Source: a bacterium
GTDB lineage: Bacteria > Armatimonadota > Zipacnadia > Zipacnadales > Zipacnadaceae
Length of the DNA: 64,000 nucleotides
Reading direction: 5' to 3'
Assembly: GCA_030615605.1 (NCBI GenBank)
Contig: JAUWYY010000003.1
Span: 62,001 to 126,000, forward strand
Shown one piece after another: positions 43,401-54,019 of the stretch. The first letter of the stretch is position 1; each line of letters opens with the position of its first letter. Under the pieces are notes generated by a model, which saw only the letters and a program-made list of their open reading frames with translations, was not told the origin of the DNA and did not search any database. A program made the translations under genes and the position numbers.

Positions 43401-43440
43401 GACCATCCTCAAAGCACAGTGGTTGAGGATGGTCTTTCTC
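43401..43440 (+). terminator. Intrinsic terminator of the Flp pilin gene
   Basis: GACCATCCTCAA (43401-43412) pairs perfectly with TTGAGGATGGTC (43423-43434) around a 10-base loop, followed by TTTCTC. It sits 44 bases after the stop codon. Confidence 0.85.
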
Positions 43441-43486
43441 ATTCGGTATCAGCATCTTCCCGAGGGTTGGGCCGCTTCCAATCAGA

Positions 43487-45205
43487 TTACGAGCTATCGC
43501 TGTCAGTGATGCACAGTGCCTCGCTGGTGACTTTCGCCAGAGTGGCCAGACCCCGATCAACCTCACGGCCCAGCTCAATGCGTAGCACCCGTCTGCCGCG
43601 CTGCTGCAACACCGCGAAATCCCCTAAGGCCTGTGCTTCTTTAAGCGTGGCAAAGTCATATTCCTTTCCAGGAATTGGCACAGCCGCGCCATCCTGTGCT
43701 ACGAGCTGAATGAACAGACCAGTGTTGGGGCCTCCTTTGTGCAACTGGCCCGTCGAATGCAGAAAACGTGGGCCGTAGCCCAACGTCGCCGGCAGTCTCA
43801 GCGCATCGCGGATCTGCCCCCGCATTGCCTCCAGGGTCTGTTCGGTGTGGGCGGTGTGCGGCAGGTAGGCCATAATTGCCACATAGTCACCCGGCTCGGC
43901 CTGACCGAAAAGTTGACGCAACGCTTCGGCCGCCGAATGAGCGACCACCGCACCATAGAACCTCAAGGGATCTTCTACAACATCCGGTGTAAACTGGGGC
44001 AGGTGGCCGGCCTGGGCATACTCACCCAGCACCTGGCGAGTCTTGTCCTTACTCTCCTGGACATTAGGCTCATCAAAGGGATTGATGCCCATCAGCGCAC
44101 CGACTACCGCGGTGCCCAACTCCCATCGGTACATCTCCTGGCCGATCGAATTAGCCTCCGACAGTTCGATATCAATCACTGGATGACCCGCGGCCGTCAA
44201 CTCACTAATCAGGGCACCAAACTGTTCATCGCCCGGCAGATGTACGTGAACAAATAACCGATCATCCCCGTACACTTCTGGTTCTCCCAGAGGCTCGCGG
44301 ACGACCGGAACCAAGCCCTTGTCCTGCTTTCCCGTACTTTCGGCCAGCAACTGCTCGACCCAGTCCGCAAAGCTCTCCAACTCAGCAGGAGTCAGGAGGG
44401 TAATCTTGTCTCGCCCCAACCGGTAGCAGGCACCCAGCAGCGCGCCCAGACACAGGCCGGGATTCTGCTCCGGAGATACCGACGGGCCACAGGCTGCTGC
44501 CATCGCTTGCCCGCCCTCAAGAATCTGCCCGATAGGTAGACAAGCCAGCGCCGCCGGCACCATACCAAAGTATGACAGCACCGAAAAACGCCCGCCCACA
44601 TCAGGCCAGTTGTCGAAGGTCGCCCGCAGCCCGCGCCGGTCGGCAATTTCGGCCAGGGCACTGCCCCGATCAGTTATGACCACAAAATTCTCGCCAGCCC
44701 GGTCTCCCTTGGTCCGACGGATCTGCCCGTAGAAATACTCGAAGAATGACAGCACTTCGGTCGTCGCCCCCGACTTGCTGGCCACAACAAAGAGAGTCAG
44801 CTCCGGGTTGATGCTTTCGGTGACGCGAAGTACCTCAGCAGGCACGGTGCTATCCAGGACTTTCAGGCTGGGATAGCCAGCCCTGGCCTCGACGATGCGC
44901 TCAAGCGCCCAGGCTCCCAGGCAGCTTCCTCCCATCCCCAGCAATATCACATGCTCAAAGCCCTCCTGGCGAATATCATCAGCGAATTGAGCAAGCTCAC
45001 CAACACGCGGCAAGCAGCGCTCGGGCAGCCGCAGCCAGCCTAATCGGTTTTCGATCTTCTCCTGCTGACTGGGCTCGGAGGTCCACAGACTGGCGTCTTT
45101 GTTCCAGATCCTCGACACATACTGTTCGGCACTCATCACCCCCAGCACTGCCTGAAGCTCTGCTCTCTGCTCATCAGTTCCGACCCAGCTCTGCTCATTG
45201 ATCAC
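43487..45205 (-). CDS. pgi: Glucose-6-phosphate isomerase (large, transaldolase-fusion type)
   Basis: Pgi interconverts glucose-6-phosphate and fructose-6-phosphate. The SIS domains show VILLGMGGSCLGAWALERI (about 85), VVASKSGATTEVLSFFEYF (about 140), FDNWPDVGGRFSVLS (about 197) and GALMGINPFDEPNVQESK (about 367). The sequence resembles the isomerase half of bifunctional transaldolase/Pgi proteins, yet here it is a separate 572-residue gene. The transaldolase-like gene lies at 11509-12936. The start is GTG. The gene is convergent with flp and divergent from the FliF-like operon. Confidence 0.92.
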   Translation of the reverse strand: MINEQSWVGTDEQRAELQAVLGVMSAEQYVSRIWNKDASLWTSEPSQQEKIENRLGWLRLPERCLPRVGELAQFADDIRQEGFEHVILLGMGGSCLGAWALERIVEARAGYPSLKVLDSTVPAEVLRVTESINPELTLFVVASKSGATTEVLSFFEYFYGQIRRTKGDRAGENFVVITDRGSALAEIADRRGLRATFDNWPDVGGRFSVLSYFGMVPAALACLPIGQILEGGQAMAAACGPSVSPEQNPGLCLGALLGACYRLGRDKITLLTPAELESFADWVEQLLAESTGKQDKGLVPVVREPLGEPEVYGDDRLFVHVHLPGDEQFGALISELTAAGHPVIDIELSEANSIGQEMYRWELGTAVVGALMGINPFDEPNVQESKDKTRQVLGEYAQAGHLPQFTPDVVEDPLRFYGAVVAHSAAEALRQLFGQAEPGDYVAIMAYLPHTAHTEQTLEAMRGQIRDALRLPATLGYGPRFLHSTGQLHKGGPNTGLFIQLVAQDGAAVPIPGKEYDFATLKEAQALGDFAVLQQRGRRVLRIELGREVDRGLATLAKVTSEALCITDSDSS

Positions 45206-45393
45206 ACCGGCATCACTCTCTCATCTCTTCATCGACACGTAGACTCCTCTCAGCCCCACCAATACTATATTCGACAGCACAACCGGCTTCTCCTTGCCAG
45301 CATATACTTAACTGGAGCGCGTACACTCTCCGCACAGGCTGTGAACTTCAGTGGGGCAAGTGTTTACGGTATCCCAGCCAGACAGGGACCTTG
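45206..45393. other. Intergenic part of the pgi / FliF-like divergent region
   Basis: No gene is visible between pgi and the promoter at 45394. A minus-strand TATAGT is present for pgi but has no convincing -35. After the plus promoter, GGTTGTAG (45423-45430) can pair with CTACAACC (45501-45508) in the leader of the FliF-like operon. Confidence 0.3.
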
Positions 45394-45422
45394 TTGACAA
45401 CACTGGGGAGATATGATATAAT
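45394..45422 (+). promoter_or_regulatory. Consensus promoter of the type III-related operon
   Basis: TTGACA (45394-45399), 17 bases, TATAAT (45417-45422), plus TGA at the extended -10 position. Both boxes match the consensus in full. Transcription should start near 45429, about 100 bases before the first gene. It is a housekeeping-type promoter, not a sigma-28 or sigma-54 flagellar one. Confidence 0.9.
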
Positions 45423-45529
45423 GGTTGTAGAGGTTAGTCTAGCGATAGGCCCTTAAAGCTATCACAGATACAACAGCGGGTCACCACATCACTTGACAAC
45501 CTACAACCGTAGCAAAGCTGGTAACCGCG

Positions 45530-46525
45530 ATGGGGGCACTGGGCGACCTACTTCGCTGGTGGCAGGCGCTTTCTCAACACTCGCGGATGGCTTATGCCAT
45601 TGTGAGTGTCATTGTAGCTGTTGCCCTGGGAGTAGCGCTGTACCAGGGCTACTGGGGGCCGGCTGCTCCGACCTCGTCTGATGGCGCAGAGCATGAGCGT
45701 GGCTCGCGGGCCACGCTGCCAACAAGTATATTATCCCTCCCCCTCCCGGGCACCACCCGGCGCAGGCAAGCCGAAACCACGCAACTCCTGGAAAGTGCTC
45801 TAGTTGGCTACGACTACATCGCCGACGCCCAGGCTACTTTCGCTGTACGCCCGTCCGAGACCGAAACTGCCAGCTCCCCTCGCCTCTCGCTGCAATTACG
45901 GTTCCAGCCTGCCTCTACACTGCCGGATAATTGGCTGGACAACCTGGTTGCTTTCGTTTTACATACCGTCCCGGGATTACGGCCGGCCGACCTACTAATC
46001 ATCGACAGCCGCGGCGAGGTCCTCTACACCAAAGAGCAACCGACCCCCGCCGCAGCCAGCATGGCCTCTCGCCCTTCCCCCTCCGCTAGCCCAATCTCCG
46101 AGCCGAAGGCAGTCTTCAATATCCCGACAGGGGCCTGGGGACTGGCAGCACTGCTAGCTATTGCGTTGGCCGCCTTGTACCTACGGCAGGCTCGGCGAGG
46201 CAGCCAGCAAGCCCAAACGAGCGGCGCGACTGCGGCCAGCCGACCACCCCAGCTCGAGCAGTTTCTCAGTGGTTTGACCGCCGGCCAGATTACTTCACTG
46301 GCCGAAGGTGAACGTCCTGAGGTGGTAGCCGCCCTCCTGCATCACGTGCCCAACGCGGAAACAGCGGCCACAGCCCGGCAGCAGATGAATGCTCTACCTG
46401 GGAGCTTATCTGAGCCAACGCAACCGACGCGGGAAGAAATCTTAGTCTCATTCACCGAGACCTTGCGCACTAAATTGACGGCAAGCCAGAATACCCTCGG
46501 CAACGGTGGTGATCACAGTGAGTGA
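45530..46525 (+). CDS. Reduced FliF/YscJ-like ring protein with FliG-like cytoplasmic tail
   Basis: The 331-residue protein has an N-terminal membrane helix (about 19-40), one ring-building domain of the FliF/YscJ type (about 80-172), a second membrane helix (about 203-222) and a cytoplasmic tail. The ring domain contains LLESALVGYDYIADAQATF and VPGLRPADLLIIDSRGEVL, the second domain shared by FliF and SctJ. FliF's first and third ring domains are missing; standard FliF has about 550 residues. In the tail, LTAGQITSLAEGERPEVVAA and the following LLHHVP resemble the FliG middle domain (EHPQTIAxxLSHLP). No FliG_C-like segment is seen. Four flagellar-type genes follow, beginning with an 8-base overlap. 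FliF assignment is fairly sure; the FliG part is an inference. Confidence 0.75.
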   Translation: MGALGDLLRWWQALSQHSRMAYAIVSVIVAVALGVALYQGYWGPAAPTSSDGAEHERGSRATLPTSILSLPLPGTTRRRQAETTQLLESALVGYDYIADAQATFAVRPSETETASSPRLSLQLRFQPASTLPDNWLDNLVAFVLHTVPGLRPADLLIIDSRGEVLYTKEQPTPAAASMASRPSPSASPISEPKAVFNIPTGAWGLAALLAIALAALYLRQARRGSQQAQTSGATAASRPPQLEQFLSGLTAGQITSLAEGERPEVVAALLHHVPNAETAATARQQMNALPGSLSEPTQPTREEILVSFTETLRTKLTASQNTLGNGGDHSE

Positions 46526-47114
46526 ACGGCTGCTGAAAAAAGCGGACATAGACCAGAGGGGGCTGTGGGTAAGGCCGGTGCGATTCGAATCAGGCTTTGA
46601 TCACGAAACCACCCCCCCGAACAACCCGGCAGGCAGTGACGGAACTGTACCCGCCCTTACTGACCTGCAGGATGCGTCAGCGCAGAGGGCGCGCATCAGA
46701 AACCTGCTTCATGACCTGACCACCCAACTGGCGCACGACAAAGAGCGCTTGCTGGAGGAGCTCCAGCCCCATCTTGTTCGTCTGGCTATCGCCATCGCTC
46801 GGCGCATCGTCGCCACTGAGATTCGCCAGGACCGCCGGGTTGTCGAACGCACCGTCAAAGCCGCTCTGGAGGACCTGGCTTGCCACGGAGAACTGCACGT
46901 GCGCGTCCATCCCGACGATCAGCCGGTCGTGCAAGATATCCTCCAAACCGATGAAACGCTGCTGGGACGACTCTCCAACCTGCTCGTAATCGGCGACTCC
47001 AGCATTGAACGCGGAGGCTGTATTGTGGAAAGCGACCATGAAATCATTGATGCTGATATCCCCACCCAACTGGCCCAGATTCACCGAAGCCTCCCGGCAT
47101 ACGTAGAGCAATAA
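46518..47114 (+). CDS. fliH: FliH/SctL-like stator and ATPase regulator
   Basis: FliH binds the ATPase FliI and the C-ring in type III export. The product has 198 residues. The first 50 residues are Pro-rich and variable, then come a helical region (RNLLHDLTTQLAHDKERLLE), LAIAIARRIVATEIRQDRRVV, LHVRVHPDDQ and SSIERGGCIVESDHEIIDAD, the C-terminal FliH pattern. It overlaps the previous gene by 8 bases when GTG 46518 is taken as start. The ATPase gene starts 20 bases downstream. Together these features make FliH a confident call. Confidence 0.88.
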   Translation: MSERLLKKADIDQRGLWVRPVRFESGFDHETTPPNNPAGSDGTVPALTDLQDASAQRARIRNLLHDLTTQLAHDKERLLEELQPHLVRLAIAIARRIVATEIRQDRRVVERTVKAALEDLACHGELHVRVHPDDQPVVQDILQTDETLLGRLSNLLVIGDSSIERGGCIVESDHEIIDADIPTQLAQIHRSLPAYVEQ

Positions 47115-47134
47115 TCGCACCAGCAACAGATTCT

Positions 47135-48475
47135 ATGTCTATACAGCCGATAATCAACAAGCAAGTCCAGCGATTTGAACACCTGGTCGAGCAAGCCCGG
47201 ACAGCCAGCCGGTTCCGGCGAGCCGGAACGGTAGTGGAGATTTCCGGGTTGACAATCGTCGCTCGCGGCCCGGCTGCGCAGATCGGTGAACTGTGCGTCC
47301 TGGAACCGGACAACGGCGATGATCCGATCTACGCCCAGGTGGTGGCCTTCCGCGAGAATCATACCATTCTGCTGACGCTCGGCTCGTTGCAAGGTGTCCG
47401 GCCGGGCTGCCGCGTCGTGGCCATCGGTCAGCAACTGCAAATCGGCACAGGGCCACAGATGCTGGGCCGGGTAGTAGACTGTTTTGGCCGGGCGCTGGAT
47501 GACAAAGGTCCCATCCCTGTCCGAAGCCATCGGGCGCTGGAAAACGCTCCGCCACCACCACTACAGCGTCGCCGCATAACTGAGCCACTGTGGGTGGGCG
47601 TGCGCGCCATTGACGGTCTGCTGACCTGTTGCCAGGGACAGCGACTGGGCATCTTCTCAGGAGCTGGCGTCGGCAAGAGCGTGCTGCTGGGGATGATTGC
47701 CCGCAATAGCAGTGCCGATGTCAACGTAATTGCGCTTGTCGGCGAGCGCGGGCGAGAAGTTCTCGATTTCCTGGAGCGTGACCTGGGCGAGGGGCTGGCT
47801 AAATCCGTCGTCGTGGTGACTACCTCCGACCAACCTCCGCTGCTGCGGGTACACACCGGGCTGGCCGCTACCGCCATTGCTGAATATTTCCGCGACCAAG
47901 GCGCCAATGTTCTGTTGCTAATGGACTCGCTGACCCGCCTGGCGCGAGCTCAGCGCGAGGTTGGCCTGGCGGCTGGCGAGATGCCCACCACCGGCGGCTA
48001 TCCGCCGTCATTGTACACTATGCTCCCCAAGCTTCTGGAACGAGCCGGGGCAACCCAGCGGGGCACGATAACCGGACTTTATACGGTACTGGTCGAACAA
48101 GACGATCTACACGATCCGGTCGGCGATGCCGCCAGTGCCATCCTGGACGGGCGCATCGTGCTCTCCCGCCACCTCGCCGAAGCTGGCCACTATCCGGCTA
48201 TTGATATCACTCGTTCGGTTTCGCGGCTGATGGCCGATGTCGTTGAGCCAGACCACCGCCAGGCCGCGGCCCAGTTCCGGTCGTTGGTGGCAGCCCGCAA
48301 CGAAGCCCAGGATTTGATAGACGTAGGGGCGTACACCCGAGGCAGCGACCCCCGGGTAGACCGGGCCCTGGCGCTGCGCGCCGAGATGAACCGGTTCCTG
48401 CAACAGCCTCCTAATGAGTATACGGCCCCTGATCGTACCCGCCAGCGGTTGAAGAAATTGATGATGATCAGATGA
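47135..48475 (+). CDS. fliI: FliI/SctN-type export ATPase
   Basis: This 446-residue F1-type ATPase would energise type III protein export. Walker A is IFSGAGVGKSVLLGMIAR (about 177), then VIALVGERGREVLDFLERDL (about 202), Walker B LLLMDSLTRLARAQREVGLA (about 258) and GEMPTTGGYPPSLYTMLPKLLERA, all typical of FliI and SctN. The N-terminal beta barrel is also complete. Distinguishing flagellar from injectisome ATPases needs a tree. It ends with a 4-base overlap to the FliJ-like gene. Confidence 0.93.
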   Translation: MSIQPIINKQVQRFEHLVEQARTASRFRRAGTVVEISGLTIVARGPAAQIGELCVLEPDNGDDPIYAQVVAFRENHTILLTLGSLQGVRPGCRVVAIGQQLQIGTGPQMLGRVVDCFGRALDDKGPIPVRSHRALENAPPPPLQRRRITEPLWVGVRAIDGLLTCCQGQRLGIFSGAGVGKSVLLGMIARNSSADVNVIALVGERGREVLDFLERDLGEGLAKSVVVVTTSDQPPLLRVHTGLAATAIAEYFRDQGANVLLLMDSLTRLARAQREVGLAAGEMPTTGGYPPSLYTMLPKLLERAGATQRGTITGLYTVLVEQDDLHDPVGDAASAILDGRIVLSRHLAEAGHYPAIDITRSVSRLMADVVEPDHRQAAAQFRSLVAARNEAQDLIDVGAYTRGSDPRVDRALALRAEMNRFLQQPPNEYTAPDRTRQRLKKLMMIR

Positions 48476-48927
48476 ACAAACGTATCGCCCGGATGGGTAA
48501 CATCCTGAACAACCGCACAAGCCAGGAACGACTCTGTCAATGGCGAGTGGGCACGTGCCGCCGACTGCTGCATGCAGCCGAGGCCAAACTGAGCGGACTA
48601 CACCACGAACAGACCGCTTTGCGCAACACCACCGGCAGGCAGGTCGCATATACTGTTCACTGGCATCAGCAGCGCCAGCGCGCACTGGCCGAGCTGGACC
48701 GGCGCATAACCCGAATCCAGCGCACACATCAGCGGCTCAAGCAGAGGGCCTCTCGCAGACAGGCCGAGCTGGTCAATGCCGCCCAACTGCGGCGCGCTGC
48801 CCAAAAAGCTACCGCCCGGCTCCAGCAGCAAGCCAACCAAACAGCCCGGCGCAGCCGCCAGAGGCGATTCGACGACCTGATCCGCAGTAAACGAGTAGCT
48901 CTCAACTCTCATGCTACTGCCACCTGA
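48472..48927 (+). CDS. FliJ/SctO-like coiled-coil protein
   Basis: The product has 151 residues, is strongly basic, and consists almost entirely of helix with many Arg, Gln and Ala residues and heptad-like leucines, consistent with a two-helix coiled coil. FliJ and SctO form the central stalk of the export ATPase and have very little sequence conservation, so this call rests on position: directly after fliI with an ATGA overlap, before the C-ring gene. It overlaps that next gene by 17 bases. No other domain is visible. Confidence 0.65.
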   Translation: MNKRIARMGNILNNRTSQERLCQWRVGTCRRLLHAAEAKLSGLHHEQTALRNTTGRQVAYTVHWHQQRQRALAELDRRITRIQRTHQRLKQRASRRQAELVNAAQLRRAAQKATARLQQQANQTARRSRQRRFDDLIRSKRVALNSHATAT

Positions 48928-50107
48928 TACCACATATCAGCGGGCCCGCTTCCCTGCCGCCTGGCAGCTAGGCAGCCAGGAGCGACAGGCGCTGCAGGCC
49001 CAATTGCCTACGATGACCGAGGCGCTGCGCCGCGTCAGCCGCAGCTACCTGGGCACGGCTGCCACCACCGACACCCCTCAGTTGCTCTGGCAGCAGTCTG
49101 AATTAGAGGAGATAGAACAAATCATCGGGGCCACGCTGGTCTCACGCTTCGGCGACTCCGGCCAGATGGTAACAATAATACCCCGAGCACTGGCAGCACG
49201 CTGCGTCGGCCCATTACTGGGATACCCCATGAAGCTGGAGCTATCCTCTGAGAGATTGACCCGAACGGACCTGGCCATCTTGCAGCCATATCTGGAAGCG
49301 CTGGCCGACAGCGTCCTGCGTACGCTTCTTGGCAGTCGTGGCCGACACCAGATGTTATCTGCCGATGCCCCGCGGTCGGGGCTCGCCTCCGAAAGCTTTG
49401 CTGTAGCAATTCCCCTGGGGCCAAGCGGCGGCCGGCACGACATAGTGATGGCAGCATCGACCGCAGCCTGGCGCAATAACCTCGCAGTCAATTCCGAAAC
49501 CGACCCTACCGGGCTCAAGCGCAGCCAACTGTATGCTCTTCCGGTGTGCCTGGAGGCCGTCCTATCCGCTCCATCTCTAGGGTTAACCGAACTGCAGGCG
49601 CTGGCTCGCGGGGATGTCCTGTTGCTGACCAACAACCGAAAAATGATTGTGCAACTGCAAGCCGACGGCCGGCCGGTCGCCGCTGGACAGGCCGGTGCCC
49701 AGGGCAGTCAGCTTAGTGTACGCTTACTGGCGACAAATACTTACAGCGGGAGCCACACAGCTATGAGCGAGCAGCCCAACACTGTCCCCCAGTCCGAGCA
49801 GCAACTGTCCTCAGCCCAAACGCCCGAGGGCACACGCACAGGCGAGACGACCCTGGAGTCGGCGGACGGGATTCCGGTCGAGATTCAGATCCGGCTGGGA
49901 CAAGTTGTCATGCCGCTGGGCGAACTGCAGGAGCTTTGCGCCGGCGCAGTGGTGACCCTGGACCGCAGCCTCGATGATCCGGTAGAGATTCTGGCCGGCA
50001 ACAAGGTGGTTGCCCGTGGCGAGATCGTGGCGGTCGAAGACCAACTGGGAGTTCGCATCTTGCAGGTAGCCGATCCACACCAGGCCCAGAGCGAAGCTCC
50101 CCACTAG
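48911..50107 (+). CDS. FliM-FliN/SctQ-like C-ring protein with two SpoA domains
   Basis: The 398-residue protein starts with a FliM-middle-like domain (about 10-190) and ends with two SpoA domains. The first SpoA domain is at about 205-275 (YALPVCLEAVLSAPSLGL, LQALARGDVLLL) and the second, FliN-like, is at about 320-390 (IPVEIQIRLGQVVMPLGELQ, VTLDRSLDDPVEI, VVARGEIVAVEDQLGVRIL). A Gln/Thr/Glu-rich linker of about 45 residues joins them. Flagella normally keep FliM and FliN as separate genes, while injectisome SctQ combines two SpoA domains in one. No CheY-binding EIDAL-type N-terminal motif was seen, so switching by chemotaxis is unlikely. It is the last gene of the operon and is convergent with pyrG. 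Confidence 0.82.
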   Translation: MLLPPDTTYQRARFPAAWQLGSQERQALQAQLPTMTEALRRVSRSYLGTAATTDTPQLLWQQSELEEIEQIIGATLVSRFGDSGQMVTIIPRALAARCVGPLLGYPMKLELSSERLTRTDLAILQPYLEALADSVLRTLLGSRGRHQMLSADAPRSGLASESFAVAIPLGPSGGRHDIVMAASTAAWRNNLAVNSETDPTGLKRSQLYALPVCLEAVLSAPSLGLTELQALARGDVLLLTNNRKMIVQLQADGRPVAAGQAGAQGSQLSVRLLATNTYSGSHTAMSEQPNTVPQSEQQLSSAQTPEGTRTGETTLESADGIPVEIQIRLGQVVMPLGELQELCAGAVVTLDRSLDDPVEILAGNKVVARGEIVAVEDQLGVRILQVADPHQAQSEAPH

Positions 50108-50169
50108 TTGCTACCCTCTGCTGAAGCTACCTACCCGCGATCTGTCTATCATTATCCACTTATTTGCTA

Positions 50170-52142
<1,973 letters not shown>

Positions 52143-52655
52143 GTGGAGACCGGGGAACAACTCTACCAGGAACTGATCGCACCCATCGAGCAGCAGATGA
52201 TGCGCACCGTCACCGGAATACTCCGCGACCCAGAGGACGCTGCCGATGTCTTCCAGGAAGTGTTGGCGATTATCTGGAAGAAACTGAGAAGGATTCACCG
52301 ACACCCCAATCCTCACAGTTATATCTTGCGCATCTGCGTTAATGCTTCCTACGACGCCCTTCGTAAGCGCGCCCGGACAAGAGGAAGAGAAGTGTCCCTC
52401 GGAGCAGAAGCGCGGGCGACTCTTGTCGGAACGCCGGGAGGCACCCCGGAGGCTGGCGAAAGAGAAGAGACAGTCATGCAGGCGATCTCTGCTCTGCCCG
52501 CCAAACAAGCTAAGGCAGTGCTGCTGCGTGTAGTCGAGGACCTGCCCTATGAGGCCATTGGCGGCATGCTGGGCTGTTCCGAGGCGACCGCTCGTTCCCA
52601 TGTGTCGAAGGGCAAGGCCCATCTTCGCACGATCCTGTCTGATCCACATTCCTAA
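52143..52655 (+). CDS. ECF-type RNA polymerase sigma factor
   Basis: The 170-residue protein has a sigma region 2 (LRDPEDAADVFQEVLAIIWKKL, about 28-50) and a region 4 helix-turn-helix (LRVVEDLPYEAIGGMLGCSE followed by SHVSKGKAHLR, about 125-160), typical of extracytoplasmic-function sigma factors. GTG 52143 is preferred to TTG 52104 because AGGAGG lies 5 bases before it. The next gene, 23 bases downstream, encodes a large membrane protein that probably regulates it. Target genes are unknown. Confidence 0.88.
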   Translation: METGEQLYQELIAPIEQQMMRTVTGILRDPEDAADVFQEVLAIIWKKLRRIHRHPNPHSYILRICVNASYDALRKRARTRGREVSLGAEARATLVGTPGGTPEAGEREETVMQAISALPAKQAKAVLLRVVEDLPYEAIGGMLGCSEATARSHVSKGKAHLRTILSDPHS

Positions 52656-52678
52656 CCCACAAAAGGAGAAGAGAGACC

Positions 52679-54019
52679 ATGACACCCAAAGCGCGTGACC
52701 TGCAGGAACCCGGTCAGCACGACATGATCGGGGCATTGCGTGATGCTTTACGCCAATATAATTCCGAAGAACTCAATCCACGCATGCGGGAGGCCCTGAA
52801 AAGCTTCCGCGAGGGCTTACATGCCCACCCCTACGTTAGGTCACTGGAGAAACACGGGGCGATTACTCGTTCGCTTCGCCGGCGTCGCTTCGCGCCGGGG
52901 ATACCTCGTATTGGTCTCTTCTGGCGCGCACTGCGTCCAAAGCCACTGCTGGTGGGAGCCGCGGTGGTGCTGGTAGCTCTTCTGGTCAGCGTGCTGCTGT
53001 TGGCTCCACGGCCTAGTTCGGACTTCGCCTGGGCGGATGTGGTAGAGGCCATGCAGAGGGTGGAAAAGGCGCATATCACAGGCAGTTCCGGCGATATGTG
53101 GTATTTGCGTGGGCACGGTTGGCGGTGGCAGACGGTGGGGTGGGAGCACGCGCCTAGTGGTAGAACGCTGATTCTGACGCCGGAAGCCTCGTGGCTGGTC
53201 AGTGAGGACCACGCAACCCTGGCGGACCCAGACCCTGCACTGATTGCCAGTAAGGTCAGAGCCAATCTGACCGCTCCGGATTGGATGGCGTTAATGGAGG
53301 GACCGAGCACCGAGGGAGAAAACCGTATCACGAATTGGCGGGTGAATGACGATGTGCTGGATGGTATGCCCGTCAAGCGCCTTGACCTGTGGGGGGGCAT
53401 GACGCCGGACTCTAAGGGGAAGGTGTGGATAGATTGGGACACGAAGCGGATCCTTCGCTACGAAACATGGAAGATCGAAGAAGACGGAAGGGAAACACTC
53501 ATTATCTGGTGGACCGTGGACTATGACAGTCCGGTTGATCCAAGTCTGTTTGCATACGAGCCCCCAGCGGGGATGAGGATCCAGGACTCTCGTTTGACTG
53601 CGATACGAAGACAGGCCATAGAGGGTGCAATAGCTGCGCTGGCAGACTACCCGGACGAAGTCGCATACCTCGAACATCTGCTCGCCGAGTGGTTGAGTCT
53701 CAATTGCTTCTTTGAGGTCGTGGAGACGGAGGATTCAGGACACAAACTGGCGCGCGTATGGTCGGCTCATTTCAGCGAAGAGCAGAAGGTACGCTTCGAA
53801 AGCGAACCGACTAGCCAATTCTTCACGTTTGACCTAAACGAGAAGAAGCTGGTTGAGCGCGAAGTGAAGCACCGCCTGAGCCTCCCATGCCCATCCTCAT
53901 GCCGCATCCCGGGCACTCACACGCATCCTAGCCACGAACAACAGACGCTCGAGCATGTCCGTATCGAATATGATGAGGTGGGCCAACCCCATATCCTGGA
54001 CCTTAAGGCCATTGAATGA
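52679..54019 (+). CDS. Membrane protein paired with ECF sigma factor, possible anti-sigma factor
   Basis: The 446-residue protein has a cytoplasmic basic N-terminus (about 1-88), one membrane helix (LLVGAAVVLVALLVSVLLLA, about 89-108) and a long extracytoplasmic part with beta-rich pattern, including GSSGDMWYLRGHGWRWQT, KVWIDWDTKRILRYETW and DPSLFAYEPPAGM, reminiscent of RseB/LolA-like lipoprotein-sensing folds. Position directly after the sigma gene and an AAAGGAG site before ATG support an anti-sigma role, with an outside sensor and inside sigma-binding part. No zinc-type HxxxCxxC anti-sigma motif is visible. The outer-domain fold call is tentative. Confidence 0.7.
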   Translation: MTPKARDLQEPGQHDMIGALRDALRQYNSEELNPRMREALKSFREGLHAHPYVRSLEKHGAITRSLRRRRFAPGIPRIGLFWRALRPKPLLVGAAVVLVALLVSVLLLAPRPSSDFAWADVVEAMQRVEKAHITGSSGDMWYLRGHGWRWQTVGWEHAPSGRTLILTPEASWLVSEDHATLADPDPALIASKVRANLTAPDWMALMEGPSTEGENRITNWRVNDDVLDGMPVKRLDLWGGMTPDSKGKVWIDWDTKRILRYETWKIEEDGRETLIIWWTVDYDSPVDPSLFAYEPPAGMRIQDSRLTAIRRQAIEGAIAALADYPDEVAYLEHLLAEWLSLNCFFEVVETEDSGHKLARVWSAHFSEEQKVRFESEPTSQFFTFDLNEKKLVEREVKHRLSLPCPSSCRIPGTHTHPSHEQQTLEHVRIEYDEVGQPHILDLKAIE

